From: an uncultured Bilophila sp.
GTDB lineage: Bacteria > Desulfobacterota > Desulfovibrionia > Desulfovibrionales > Desulfovibrionaceae
Direction of reading: 5' to 3'
Assembly: GCA_959604115.1 (NCBI GenBank)
Contig: CAUHBW010000042.1
Coordinates: forward strand, 1-15,160
Length of the DNA stretch: 15,160 nt
This document shows, in pieces, positions 7,226 to 14,329 of the stretch (position 1 is its first letter; every line of letters starts with the position of its first letter). The notes beneath the pieces are model-generated. The model was not told the origin of the DNA. It saw only the letters and a list, made by a program, of their open reading frames with translations, and searched no databases. The position numbers and the translations under genes are program-made.

Positions 7226-7864
7226 GTGTTGCAGACAGCCATTCAGAAACGGCTTGAGGCGTTCGCGCTTGAGGTCGCGTTCGAGCTTGATCCCCACGGC
7301 ATCACGGTGCTGTGGGGCGCGTCCGGTTCGGGCAAGACCACCTTGCTTCAATGTCTCGCCGGGCTGATCCGGCCCGATGCCGGGCGGATCGTCTGTCGTG
7401 GGGACGTCTGGTTCGATGCGGAGCGGGGCGTGTGTCTCGCCCCCGAGCGGCGACGGCTCGGCTATGTTTTTCAGGACGTCCGGCTGTTCCCCCATCTGTC
7501 CGTGCGCGCGAACATGCTGTTCGGGCGGCGGTTTCGGGGGACGTCCGGGGTGGCGTTCGAGGATGTGGTCGCGCTTCTGGATTTGGGACGGCTGCTGCAC
7601 CGCACGCCTTCCGATTTGTCCGGAGGGGAAAAGCAGCGTGTCGCCGTGGGGCGCGCCCTGCTGGCCTGTCCCGAACTGCTGCTCATGGACGAGCCGCTGA
7701 CCGGACTGGATCGGCGCAGGCGGGAGGAAATCATGGCCTACGTCAAGGCGATCCCGGAGCGGTTCGGCGTGCCCGTCCTGTATGTGACCCATTCGGACGC
7801 GGAACGCCGTTTTCTGGCGGATCACGTCCTGAGCCTTGAAGACGGGAAACTGGCGGAATGCTGA
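7226..7864 (+). CDS. modC: Molybdate ABC transporter ATP-binding protein, short form without MOP domain
   Basis: A 212-aa ABC ATPase that powers the importer built with the next two genes. Walker A is GASGSGKTT (31-39), Q-loop at YVFQD (80-84), signature LSGGEKQR (131-138), Walker B LLLMDE (151-156), and switch His at VTHSD (187-191). I choose the GTG at 7226 because CGGAG lies six bases upstream and the first strand (EAFALEVAFEL) then begins where ModC proteins do. The upstream ATG at 7148 is in frame but has no RBS and would add an unrelated leader. Classical ModC (about 350 aa) has a C-terminal MOP/TOBE domain that binds molybdate and modulates activity; here the protein ends right after the ATPase domain. 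First gene of the operon; the gap to modA is 34 bp. Molybdate specificity is inferred from modA and modD. Confidence 0.88.
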   Translation: MLQTAIQKRLEAFALEVAFELDPHGITVLWGASGSGKTTLLQCLAGLIRPDAGRIVCRGDVWFDAERGVCLAPERRRLGYVFQDVRLFPHLSVRANMLFGRRFRGTSGVAFEDVVALLDLGRLLHRTPSDLSGGEKQRVAVGRALLACPELLLMDEPLTGLDRRRREEIMAYVKAIPERFGVPVLYVTHSDAERRFLADHVLSLEDGKLAEC

Positions 7865-7898
7865 GCGTGCGGCGACCGCCGCACAGGGAGGAACTGCG

Positions 7899-8621
7899 AT
7901 GAAGCGATGGATTCTGGCGCTGCTCATGGTGGGCCTGAGCGTCATGCCGGCCTTGGCCGCTCCGTCCGTGACCACGGGGATGGGCTACAAAAAGATGCTT
8001 TCCGAACTCTGCGCGCTGTACAGGCAGGAGTCCGGCAACCAGTTGACCGAAGTCTACAGCGGCACCATCGGGCAGTCGCTGGCCCAGTACAAGGCCGGGA
8101 GCGGGGTTTCCGTGTTTGTCTCGGACAGGCGGACGCTGGAGGATTCGGACGTGGCCTTCGCCTCGTTCCAGCCTCTGGGGACCGCCGTGCTCGTGCTGGC
8201 GTGGAAAAAGGGCCTGAATGTGGCCTCGCCGCAGGATCTCCGAAAGCCGGAAATCCGTTCCATAGGCTACCCCGACAAAAAGGGGGCCATTTACGGAAAG
8301 GCCGCCGATCGTTTCCTGACCCAGAGCGGCCTGCGCGAACCGCTGAAGGACAAGCTGCGGATGTTTTCCACCGTTCCGCAGGTGTTTTCCTATCTGGTCA
8401 CGGGCGAACTGGACGCCGGATTCGTCAATACGGCGGTCGTCAAGGCGAAGGGCGAGTCCCTCGGAGGTCATATGGACATCCAGTCCGGCTACGAGCCCAT
8501 CGAGATGGTCGCAGCGGCGGTCAAAGGCGCGGAGAACGACCCCGAAGTCAAGGCGTTTCTGACGTTCCTCCGGTCCGACAAGGCCCGGTCCGTCTGCGTC
8601 AGGCACGGGCTGCGTCCGTAG
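7899..8621 (+). CDS. modA: Molybdate-type ABC transporter substrate-binding protein
   Basis: A 240-aa periplasmic binding protein. Residues 1-20 are a signal peptide with an ALA-AP cleavage site. The mature protein starts with SVTTGMGYKKMLSELCALYR, the form seen in a branch of ModA-like proteins of anaerobes in place of the serine-rich loop of E. coli ModA. Other family features are IGQSLAQYKAG, VSVFVSDRRTLE, a TAVLVLAWKKG strand, and VTGELDAGFVNTAVVK in the second lobe. The length is normal. RBS AGGGAGGA precedes the ATG by five bases. It delivers oxyanion to ModB-ModC; molybdate is most likely, but tungstate is also possible because the families overlap and the binding residues cannot be checked here. 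Confidence 0.85.
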   Translation: MKRWILALLMVGLSVMPALAAPSVTTGMGYKKMLSELCALYRQESGNQLTEVYSGTIGQSLAQYKAGSGVSVFVSDRRTLEDSDVAFASFQPLGTAVLVLAWKKGLNVASPQDLRKPEIRSIGYPDKKGAIYGKAADRFLTQSGLREPLKDKLRMFSTVPQVFSYLVTGELDAGFVNTAVVKAKGESLGGHMDIQSGYEPIEMVAAAVKGAENDPEVKAFLTFLRSDKARSVCVRHGLRP

Positions 8622-8632
8622 CGGGAACCGAC

Positions 8633-9316
8633 GTGTTCGGAGAACTGCTGCGCGACGAGGAAGTGCTGTTTTCGGTGTGGCTGACCTTGAAGGTCGCCGC
8701 CGTGTGTCTGGTGCTGCACTTCGTCACGGCGGTGCCGCTGGCGCTCTGGGCGCGGTCGCCGAAAGCGCCGTTTCGCCGGACGCTCAATTTCGTCGTGACG
8801 CTGCCGCTGGTGTTTCCGCCCATCGCACTCGGGTATATGCTGCTCATGGCGTTGGGGCAGACCGGACTCGGAGAACCGCTCCAACGGCTGTTCGGCGTCC
8901 GGTTGATCTTTTCTCAGGCGGCGGTCGTGCTGGCGGCCTACATTGCGGGCCTGCCTCTGGTCATCAAGCCCGTTCAGGCGGCCCTCGGCAGCGAAACGGT
9001 GCGCAAGCTCACGGAAGCGGCGCGCGTGACCGGGGCGGGGCCGGTCGCCGCCTTTGTTCTGGTGGTCATCCCGCTGATCCGTACCAGCCTTGCCGTTGGG
9101 CTGCTGCTCGGGGTGACGCGCTCGTTCGGCGAGGTGGGCATTTCGCTCATGCTCGGCGGCAACATTTCGCAGCGGACGAACACCTTGTCGCTTGAAGTGT
9201 TCAACGCCGTTTCGCGGGGCGACTTCGAGCGGGCCACGGCGCTGTGCGTCCTGCTCGCCTGCATCAGCCTGTGCCTGTATCTCGCCATCGATCAACTGCA
9301 ACGGAGGAAGGCATGA
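8633..9316 (+). CDS. modB: Molybdate ABC transporter permease
   Basis: A 227-aa inner-membrane permease with five clear hydrophobic segments (about 13-40, 51-74, 92-112, 136-160, 201-220). The ABC-permease cytoplasmic EAA loop that contacts ModC is at 128-136 (EAARVTGAG). The Pro-rich VTLPLVFPPIALGY (55-68) and VTRSFGEVGISLMLGGNI (161-178) are ModB/CysT-type motifs. No ATG fits; GTG at 8633 is the best start, 12 bp after the modA stop, with only a weak AGCGGGAA RBS, so it may be translated by coupling to modA. Its stop overlaps the modD start (ATGA at 9313-9316). Full length and free of lesions. Confidence 0.87.
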   Translation: MFGELLRDEEVLFSVWLTLKVAAVCLVLHFVTAVPLALWARSPKAPFRRTLNFVVTLPLVFPPIALGYMLLMALGQTGLGEPLQRLFGVRLIFSQAAVVLAAYIAGLPLVIKPVQAALGSETVRKLTEAARVTGAGPVAAFVLVVIPLIRTSLAVGLLLGVTRSFGEVGISLMLGGNISQRTNTLSLEVFNAVSRGDFERATALCVLLACISLCLYLAIDQLQRRKA

Positions 9317-10158
9317 GTTTTCACATCAGCCGGCATTTCATCGACGAACTGCTGGAGGAAGACTGCCCGTACATGGATTTGACCGTGGAGGCGTTGGGCA
9401 TCGGACGGAAACCGGGGCGGCTGGCGTGCCATCCCAAGGCCGCCTGCGTGGTGGCGGGCGTGGAGGTCGCCGCACGGCTTCTGGAGGCTTCGGGATGCCG
9501 GGTCGCGTGCGAAGCCGCCAGCGGCGACCGGCTGGAGGCGGGTCGGGTGTTTCTGCGCGCCGAAGGCACGGCGGGAGCCATTCACCGAAGTCTCAAAATC
9601 GCGCAGAACGTCATGGAATATTCCTCCGGGATCGCGACCCGCGTGGCGGGCATGCTGGACAGCGCGCGCAGGGTCAATCCCCATGTGCATCTGGCCGTCA
9701 CCCGCAAGCACTTCCCCGGAACCAAGCGGCTTTCACTGGCGGCGGCGCAGGCGGGCGGAGCCATCGCGCACCGGCTCGGGCTTTCGGATTCCCTGCTGGT
9801 CTTTGATCAGCATCGTGTCTTTACGGGCGGGCTGGAGGGATTCGCCGACCGGGTGGCCGAGTACCGCAGGGCGTTTCCGGAGCACAGGCTGGGCGCGGAG
9901 GTCGCCAACCCGGAAGAGGCGTTCCTGCTGGCGCGCGCGGGCGTCGATTCCATCCAGTGCGAACGGTTTTCATGCGCCGAGCTTGAAGAAACGGTGCGCG
10001 GGGTCAAGGCGGTCAACGCCGACATTCAGGTGCTCGCCGCCGGAGGCGTGACCGGCGAAAACGCGGCGGCGGTCGCCGCGACCGGCGTGGACGTGCTGGT
10101 GACCACATGGGCCTATTTCGGCAAACCCGCCGACATCAAGATGCTTGTCGGCGCGTAG
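9313..10158 (+). CDS. modD: ModD, quinolinate phosphoribosyltransferase paralogue of molybdenum operons
   Basis: A 281-aa protein of the NadC (nicotinate-nucleotide pyrophosphorylase) fold. Motifs include CPYMDLTVEALGIG (18-31), KIAQNVMEYSSGIATR (95-110), TRKHFPGTK (130-138, the phosphoribosyl-pyrophosphate site region), AHRLGLSD (152-159) and AAGGVTGENAAAVAATG near the C-terminus. ModD proteins occur in mod operons and their reaction is not firmly known; a role in molybdenum handling or cofactor chemistry is inferred from context. The best reason to call it ModD rather than NadC is its position as last gene of this operon, plus the diverged HFPGT and QHR segments. RBS ACGGAGGAAGG; start overlaps the modB stop by four bases. 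A strong terminator follows. Confidence 0.87.
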   Translation: MSFHISRHFIDELLEEDCPYMDLTVEALGIGRKPGRLACHPKAACVVAGVEVAARLLEASGCRVACEAASGDRLEAGRVFLRAEGTAGAIHRSLKIAQNVMEYSSGIATRVAGMLDSARRVNPHVHLAVTRKHFPGTKRLSLAAAQAGGAIAHRLGLSDSLLVFDQHRVFTGGLEGFADRVAEYRRAFPEHRLGAEVANPEEAFLLARAGVDSIQCERFSCAELEETVRGVKAVNADIQVLAAGGVTGENAAAVAATGVDVLVTTWAYFGKPADIKMLVGA

Positions 10159-10174
10159 CCGTTGCGGGACGACG

Positions 10175-10198
10175 CCGCTGGTTCCGGCGAACCGGCGG
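10175..10198 (+). other. Hairpin in the 3' end of the mod transcript
   Basis: CCGCTGGTTC pairs with GAACCGGCGG (one T-G pair) across a CGGC loop, 16 bp after the modD stop and ahead of the main terminator. It has no T-tract and may protect the mRNA end. Confidence 0.4.
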
Positions 10199-10234
10199 GA
10201 GCCTGTTGTCCGTAACCTGTCACCAGATATGAAG

Positions 10235-10273
10235 AAGCGGCAAGTGCCCGGGGCACTCGCCGCTTTTGTTTTT
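10235..10273 (+). terminator. Rho-independent terminator of the mod operon
   Basis: AAGCGGC and AGTGCCC pair with GGGCACT and GCCGCTT, with a single mismatched pair, forming a long GC-rich stem followed by TTTTGTTTTT. It lies about 75 nt after the modD stop codon. This is the best terminator in the window. Confidence 0.88.
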
Positions 10274-10433
10274 CTTGGAACGGGCCTGAGAATAAAGAGA
10301 AAAAACAGCCCGTGATGGCTCCGTAGCGGGCAATGTGAAAACGGGGCCGCAAGGCGGAACCATTCCCTCGGCGGTTCCGTCGCATGCGTGTCCGGCACGT
10401 TTGCGCGGCTGCACACCCGGAACGGGATCGCGC

Positions 10434-11084
10434 TTATCGCGTCACGGGATCAATGCGGATTTCCACCCGCCGGTTTTGCTGGCGTCCGTACTCGGTGTTG
10501 TTGTCGGCAATCGGAGCGCTTTTGCCCAGACCGACGGCATTGATTCGGGAGGCGTCGACGCCGTATTGCACAAGCGCGTTTTTGACGCTGGCGGCACGGC
10601 GTTCGGACAGGCTCTGGTTGTGGGCCTCCGAGCCGGTGCTGTCCGTATGGCCCTCAACGCGGATGGTCGTCTGAGGGTAGCTGTTCAGCACCTGAGCCAC
10701 CTGCTTCAATTCCGAGTTGAAGCCCGGACGGATGGTGGAGGAATCCACGCCGAACGTCACGTCGCTTTTGAACGTCAGGGCCAGCATGTCGCCTTCGCGC
10801 TGGACGGCGACGGCTTCGGAATTGGCAAGGGCCTGACGCATGTCGTTTTCCTGACGGTCCATCATGCTGCCGACGCCCGCTCCGGCAAGCCCGCCGATGA
10901 CGGCCCCCGCCGCCGAGCCGATGAGCGTGGACTTGGTGTTGCCCCTGATGACCTGTCCGAGAAGGGCCCCAGCCGCCGCCCCTCCGGCGGTCCCGTAGGC
11001 GGCTCCCTTGCCGGTATTGGAGTAATTGGCGCATCCGTTGAGGAGCAGGGCCAGCATCAATGCGACGAGATAACCTTTTTTCAT
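10434..11084 (-). CDS. OmpA-family lipoprotein with glycine zipper, YiaD-like
   Basis: A 216-aa outer-membrane lipoprotein expected to tether the outer membrane to peptidoglycan. Residues 1-17 are a lipoprotein signal with lipobox LNGC (C18). Residues 27-75 are a glycine-zipper segment (AAYGTAGGAAAGALLGQV, then AAGAVIGGLAGAGVGSM). Residues 100-213 are the OmpA C-terminal domain: FGVDSSTIRP (111-120), EGHTDSTGS (144-152) with the peptidoglycan-binding Asp, LSERRA (159-164), and NRRVEI (204-209) with the conserved Arg. The start at 11084 follows an AAAGGA box; longer in-frame starts would hide the signal peptide. YiaD of E. coli has the same architecture. It is monocistronic and convergent with the mod operon; a weak GGAACC/GGTTCC hairpin (about 10355-10377) may end the transcript. 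Confidence 0.9.
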   Translation of the reverse strand: MKKGYLVALMLALLLNGCANYSNTGKGAAYGTAGGAAAGALLGQVIRGNTKSTLIGSAAGAVIGGLAGAGVGSMMDRQENDMRQALANSEAVAVQREGDMLALTFKSDVTFGVDSSTIRPGFNSELKQVAQVLNSYPQTTIRVEGHTDSTGSEAHNQSLSERRAASVKNALVQYGVDASRINAVGLGKSAPIADNNTEYGRQQNRRVEIRIDPVTR

Positions 11085-11104
11085 GGCAGTATCCTTTTTG
11101 CGGG

Positions 11105-11132
11105 ATGATAAAGAGGATGCCGAAAAAGGCAA
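11105..11132 (-). promoter_or_regulatory. Candidate sigma-70 promoter of the OmpA-family gene
   Basis: On the reverse strand TTGCCT (11132-11127) and TATCAT (11110-11105) are separated by 16 bp. The predicted start falls about 14-16 nt before the ATG at 11084, leaving just room for the RBS. Confidence 0.4.
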
Positions 11133-11901
11133 CCCTTTCTTTCCATGAGGAAAGTGATGCCGGAATGCCGACTCCGCCGTTTGGTATGGCGGCAACGGAC
11201 AGGGAGCGGCATGCCGTCCGCCGTGCTGGCGCCGTTATGGAACTCCGGCTTCCGTGCGAAGTTCGTTGCGTGTATGGGGGCCCTGTTTTCCCACTCCCAC
11301 GGGCCGTTCCGCGCGGCGTGCGGTTCGCCGTTCCGGGGGAGAGAACCCATAAACCCGATCAAAAGCCGCAATGTGGTCCGACTGCGGCGCGGTTCCTGAC
11401 GAAACATCCCGGAAGCGTTTGCCCGTGACCTTTCTCAGAAGTGTGGCGCATCAAATGGATTTCTGGCGGCTCTCCGTCTGTTTTTTCTGCATTTCCGGTA
11501 TGTATTAGGGCTGTTTCGCCTAATGGGAGGGCCTTGTCTCGCGCAGGCGCACCGGCTTCCTCAGCATCACAGAGGTGGCGTGCTGCCCAAGGGGCGATGG
11601 GATTCGTGTTCGGCAGCCCCGTCTATATGTGGATATGGGAGAAGATTTTCAAATCGTATCGAGGGGGTGCGTCAGCGGCGTTCTGGCGTTCGTTTGCCGC
11701 GGCATCTTTTTGGGGAAAACGGGGTTCCTCTTCTGCTGCTGCACGCCGTCGCGTCGTATCTGGGTACCGCCTGCAATGCCCTCAATGCCTTGTCCTATGC
11801 TTCGGCGCGAAAATTTTTTGGACTCGCCATGACCGCCACGCTGTCCGGCATCCTCGGCTTTTGAGCGCGTCGCCGTGGAAAGCCGTCCGTAGCCGGAAAA
11901 G
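11133..11901. other. Long region without an intact gene
   Basis: About 770 bp between two divergent intact reverse/reverse neighbours. The left part (11133-11430) shows nothing I can name apart from small palindromes, for example CGGCATGCCG near 11207. The right part carries the possible gene remnants described separately. No tRNA, rRNA or repeat array is visible. Confidence 0.5.
11441..11864 (+). pseudogene. Possible decayed gene: flavodoxin-like fragment and membrane-like fragment
   Basis: One forward frame contains AAQGAMGFVFGSPVYMW at about 11583-11633. GFVFGSPVYM closely resembles the flavin-site strand and loop of NADPH-dependent FMN reductases, and the residues before it fit the usual helix. 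The surrounding frame has no start, RBS or P-loop. Farther on, a different frame gives a hydrophobic run (LLLLHAVASYLGTACNALNA, then LSYASARKFFGLAMTATLSG) ending at a TGA at 11862-11864, and a third frame contributes SGVLAFVCRGIFLGKTGFLF just before it. The mixture of frames suggests a broken gene or two. I cannot identify the membrane part. The match is short and could be chance. Confidence 0.3.
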
Positions 11902-13140
11902 CTAGCCTTTTCCGCGCCGCCATCGCTCGACGGCCTCCTCAAAGACTCTGCCGTGCGGCGCGTACAGTTCTTCAAGCCGCTCGACCGAGAATGTCCCGGG
12001 TTTCGAGGAGGCGAGGATCATGACAGCATGCATGACCCCATCCCTGTAAAATGCCTTGGCGAAATAGGAACGGATGCCGTGCGGAATGAAGAGGGCCCAG
12101 TCGATGGACTTGATGCTGTCCATCGTGTCGTCCACAACGAGCGATGAAAGCGAAAAACGCTCGATGTGCTGGGCGATGGTTCCTTCGTAGGCGAAGGAGG
12201 CTCCCCACGGCAGTTTGGCGAACGGGGCTCCGACCCCATACTCGTGAATGTGCCCCTTGACCGCGTCGATGTCCGAAAAGATGATCCCGTCTATGGGGCA
12301 GGGCGAAGGGCCGGTGCAGAGCGCGGACAGCGTTTCCCGCAACCCTCCCCGGACGGCCTTCCGGAGCTGGCGCGGGGAAGGGGAGCCGTGCGGTTCCGAA
12401 TCCTTGTGCTCCTTCCGCTGGGGAAACTCCAGAAAGGCGATGCGGCTGCGTGTTCTGCCGTGGCAGGAGGACAGACGCACCGCGGCGGTGAAGGAAAGGC
12501 CCTCCCTGTTTCTGAAGGAGAGGCTCCCTCCCCAGACGTCGTGCCCGGGGCCGAGCCGTCCGGCGATTCTGGAGGACCAGTCGGGGACGTATTCTTCTAT
12601 GGGATGGCGGGCGTTCGGAAGGGAGCCGAAGGCGAAGAGGGCGTCCGCGGCATTGTTGTACGCGACGATCAGGCGTTTTTCCCGATCGACGACCAGCACG
12701 GGGTATTGGGCGCGAAGCAGGATCTGGTTTGAAGAAACCTTTCCCTCGGTCGCGTTGACGCGGTTGAGGGCTTCCTGAAGGGTGCCGGAATACCATTCCG
12801 GGTCGGGGTGCGGCCAGCCCTGAAGGAGCAGCGTGTACGACGGCTGCTGGAGCAGCCTGAAGGAGACTTCGGCGGGCTCCCGATTCGCCATGAGATCCCA
12901 GAACTCGGCCAGAGCCGGAAGATCGTCCTTGCAGACGACGAGCTTACGGAAATGGGCGTCCTTCAGTAAAAGCTGGGTATCGGAACCCAGCAGTTCATGC
13001 TCCCAGCGATTGAAGAGAACCAGCCGGGATTGCGGAATGTAAATATGCCAGAGCAGCCCCGGAAAGCCGGAAATCCAGTGGCCGACGTTCACGTCGGACT
13101 GGGGGGCGTCCGGGGTTTGGGTGGAGCGGGGTATGGGCAT
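11902..13140 (-). CDS. PAS-PAS-GAF sensory protein without recognised output domain
   Basis: A 412-aa soluble protein. Residues ~25-115 look like a PAS domain (LLWHIYIPQSRLVLFNRWEH, then VCKDDLPALAEFWDLM). Residues ~140-240 form a second PAS (ILLRAQYPVLVVDREKRLIV, then YNNAADALFAFGSLP and FRNREGLSFTAAVRL). Residues ~265-405 resemble a GAF domain, most clearly at the end (SYFAKAFYRDGVMHAVMILA, then FSVERLEELYAPHGRVFEEA). I see no HTH, kinase, GGDEF, AAA+ or methyl-acceptor region. It may act by binding another protein, or be a shortened regulator. AAGGAG precedes the ATG at 13140. It follows the TRAP receptor gene by 67 bp in the same direction, with a hairpin between, so it may sense the imported ligand. 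PAS calls are moderately firm; GAF is less so. Confidence 0.75.
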   Translation of the reverse strand: MPIPRSTQTPDAPQSDVNVGHWISGFPGLLWHIYIPQSRLVLFNRWEHELLGSDTQLLLKDAHFRKLVVCKDDLPALAEFWDLMANREPAEVSFRLLQQPSYTLLLQGWPHPDPEWYSGTLQEALNRVNATEGKVSSNQILLRAQYPVLVVDREKRLIVAYNNAADALFAFGSLPNARHPIEEYVPDWSSRIAGRLGPGHDVWGGSLSFRNREGLSFTAAVRLSSCHGRTRSRIAFLEFPQRKEHKDSEPHGSPSPRQLRKAVRGGLRETLSALCTGPSPCPIDGIIFSDIDAVKGHIHEYGVGAPFAKLPWGASFAYEGTIAQHIERFSLSSLVVDDTMDSIKSIDWALFIPHGIRSYFAKAFYRDGVMHAVMILASSKPGTFSVERLEELYAPHGRVFEEAVERWRRGKG

Positions 13141-13167
13141 ACGTCTCCTTGTGTTGGGAGGGGGCCA

Positions 13168-13201
13168 GAAATCGGCGGGAAACGGTTTTCCCGCCGATTT
13201 C
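13168..13201 (-). terminator. 15-bp hairpin between the TRAP receptor and PAS-GAF genes
   Basis: Positions 13168-13182 and 13187-13201 are exact reverse complements with a 4-nt loop. The hairpin starts six bases after the receptor stop codon. On the reverse strand the 3' arm ends in ATTTC and lacks a long U-tract, so it may be a leaky terminator or mRNA stabiliser that lowers PAS-GAF expression relative to the receptor. On the forward strand GTTTTTC follows the stem, but no forward gene precedes it. Confidence 0.6.
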
Positions 13202-13207
13202 GTTTTT

Positions 13208-14242
13208 CTACTTCACGGAGAGCGCCTTTTTCTTGGTCATGACCACGTCCATGATGGCCTTGCCCTTCTTGGCGTCGCCTCCGCCGATGACTTCGTAGCA
13301 CTTGGGCCATGCGGTACGGCCGAGACGTACCCATTCGGGCAGATCTTCGACCACGCCAAGGAGTTCCATGCCGTGCTGCCGCATCAGCGCGTCGTCGGCC
13401 TCAAGCATTCCGGCGACCTTGGTGCGCTCGTAGAACATGGCCTCTCTGCCCGCCCGGACGAGGGCGTCACGCGCCTTTTCCGGCAAACGCCTCAGCCACG
13501 GCTCGCTGATGACGATATTGGCGCTGTGTACGGAATAGTTGATTTTGGTCGCGTACTTCTGCGCTTCGTAAAACTTCATGGTGATGACGTTGTTGAAACA
13601 GCCTTCCTGTCCGTCCACCACGCCCTGCTGGAGCGCGTTGAACGTTTCGGAGAAGGCCACCGCCGTGGGCTCAAGTCCCAGAGCCTTGAAGGTCGACACC
13701 ATGAGCGGGTTTTGCGGCGTGCGGATCTTGATGCCTCTGGCGTCGGCAAGTCTGCGGACGGGATGCTTGGCGCTGGTGGTCAGCTGGCGGTATCCGATAT
13801 CCATGATGGACAAAATGCGGGCGCCGCCTTCCTTGATCGCCCATTCGTTGTGCTGGTCCCACATGGCGTCCACAAGAGCCCGGAACTCTTCAAGGGAATC
13901 AAAGAGGTAGGGCATGTTCAGCCAGCCGCAGGAGGGCGCGAAGGGCGCGTAGTTGTTGGTCGCCAGCATGGCCATCTGAATGGTCCCGAGCTGGATGCCG
14001 CGCACGGTTTCCAGTTCGTCGCCCAGCTGCATGCCGGGGAACAGCTGGAAATCAAAGGCGTTGTCGGAGTATTTCTGCGCCAGTTCCTTCAGTTTGAAAA
14101 ACGTCAGGTTGTTGAAGTTCTGCTCGCTCGTATCGAACGACGAGGCGATGATGATCGGGATCTTGGCGGCGGCGAGGGCGTGCGCCGGGGCGAAGCAGAA
14201 AAGCGACGTGCAAAGCATGAGCCATCCCAAAAGCCTTTTCAT
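13208..14242 (-). CDS. TRAP transporter substrate-binding protein, DctP family
   Basis: A 344-aa periplasmic receptor. Residues 1-25 are a signal peptide (cleavage near HALA-AA). The mature part has the DctP features: FPGMQLGDELETVRGIQLGT (68-87), YLFDSLEEFRAL (112-123), GIKIRTPQNPLMVSTFKALG (170-189) with R174, the conserved carboxylate-binding Arg, and VVDGQEGCFNNVITMKFYEA (208-227). In most relatives the last motif reads DGQENP, so this one is diverged near the ligand pocket. The start at 14242 has AGGAGG five bases upstream. It would pass an organic acid to DctQ/DctM-type membrane subunits, which are not in the window. It is 87 bp after the amidohydrolase and probably co-transcribed with it. 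Confidence 0.92.
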   Translation of the reverse strand: MKRLLGWLMLCTSLFCFAPAHALAAAKIPIIIASSFDTSEQNFNNLTFFKLKELAQKYSDNAFDFQLFPGMQLGDELETVRGIQLGTIQMAMLATNNYAPFAPSCGWLNMPYLFDSLEEFRALVDAMWDQHNEWAIKEGGARILSIMDIGYRQLTTSAKHPVRRLADARGIKIRTPQNPLMVSTFKALGLEPTAVAFSETFNALQQGVVDGQEGCFNNVITMKFYEAQKYATKINYSVHSANIVISEPWLRRLPEKARDALVRAGREAMFYERTKVAGMLEADDALMRQHGMELLGVVEDLPEWVRLGRTAWPKCYEVIGGGDAKKGKAIMDVVMTKKKALSVK

Positions 14243-14329
14243 GGAAACCTCCTGATGTTCGCTGTCTTGGCCTTGCCGGAGCACCCGGTGTGCACCCCGC
14301 GTTCCCGGAAGTCCCTTGTGCCGTTAAAA

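Noticed and set aside
7907..8632. Long N-terminal extension of modB reading across modA in another frame
   Set aside because: The extension overlaps the well-supported modA and looks non-protein; hydrophobic permease sequence starts only after 8633.
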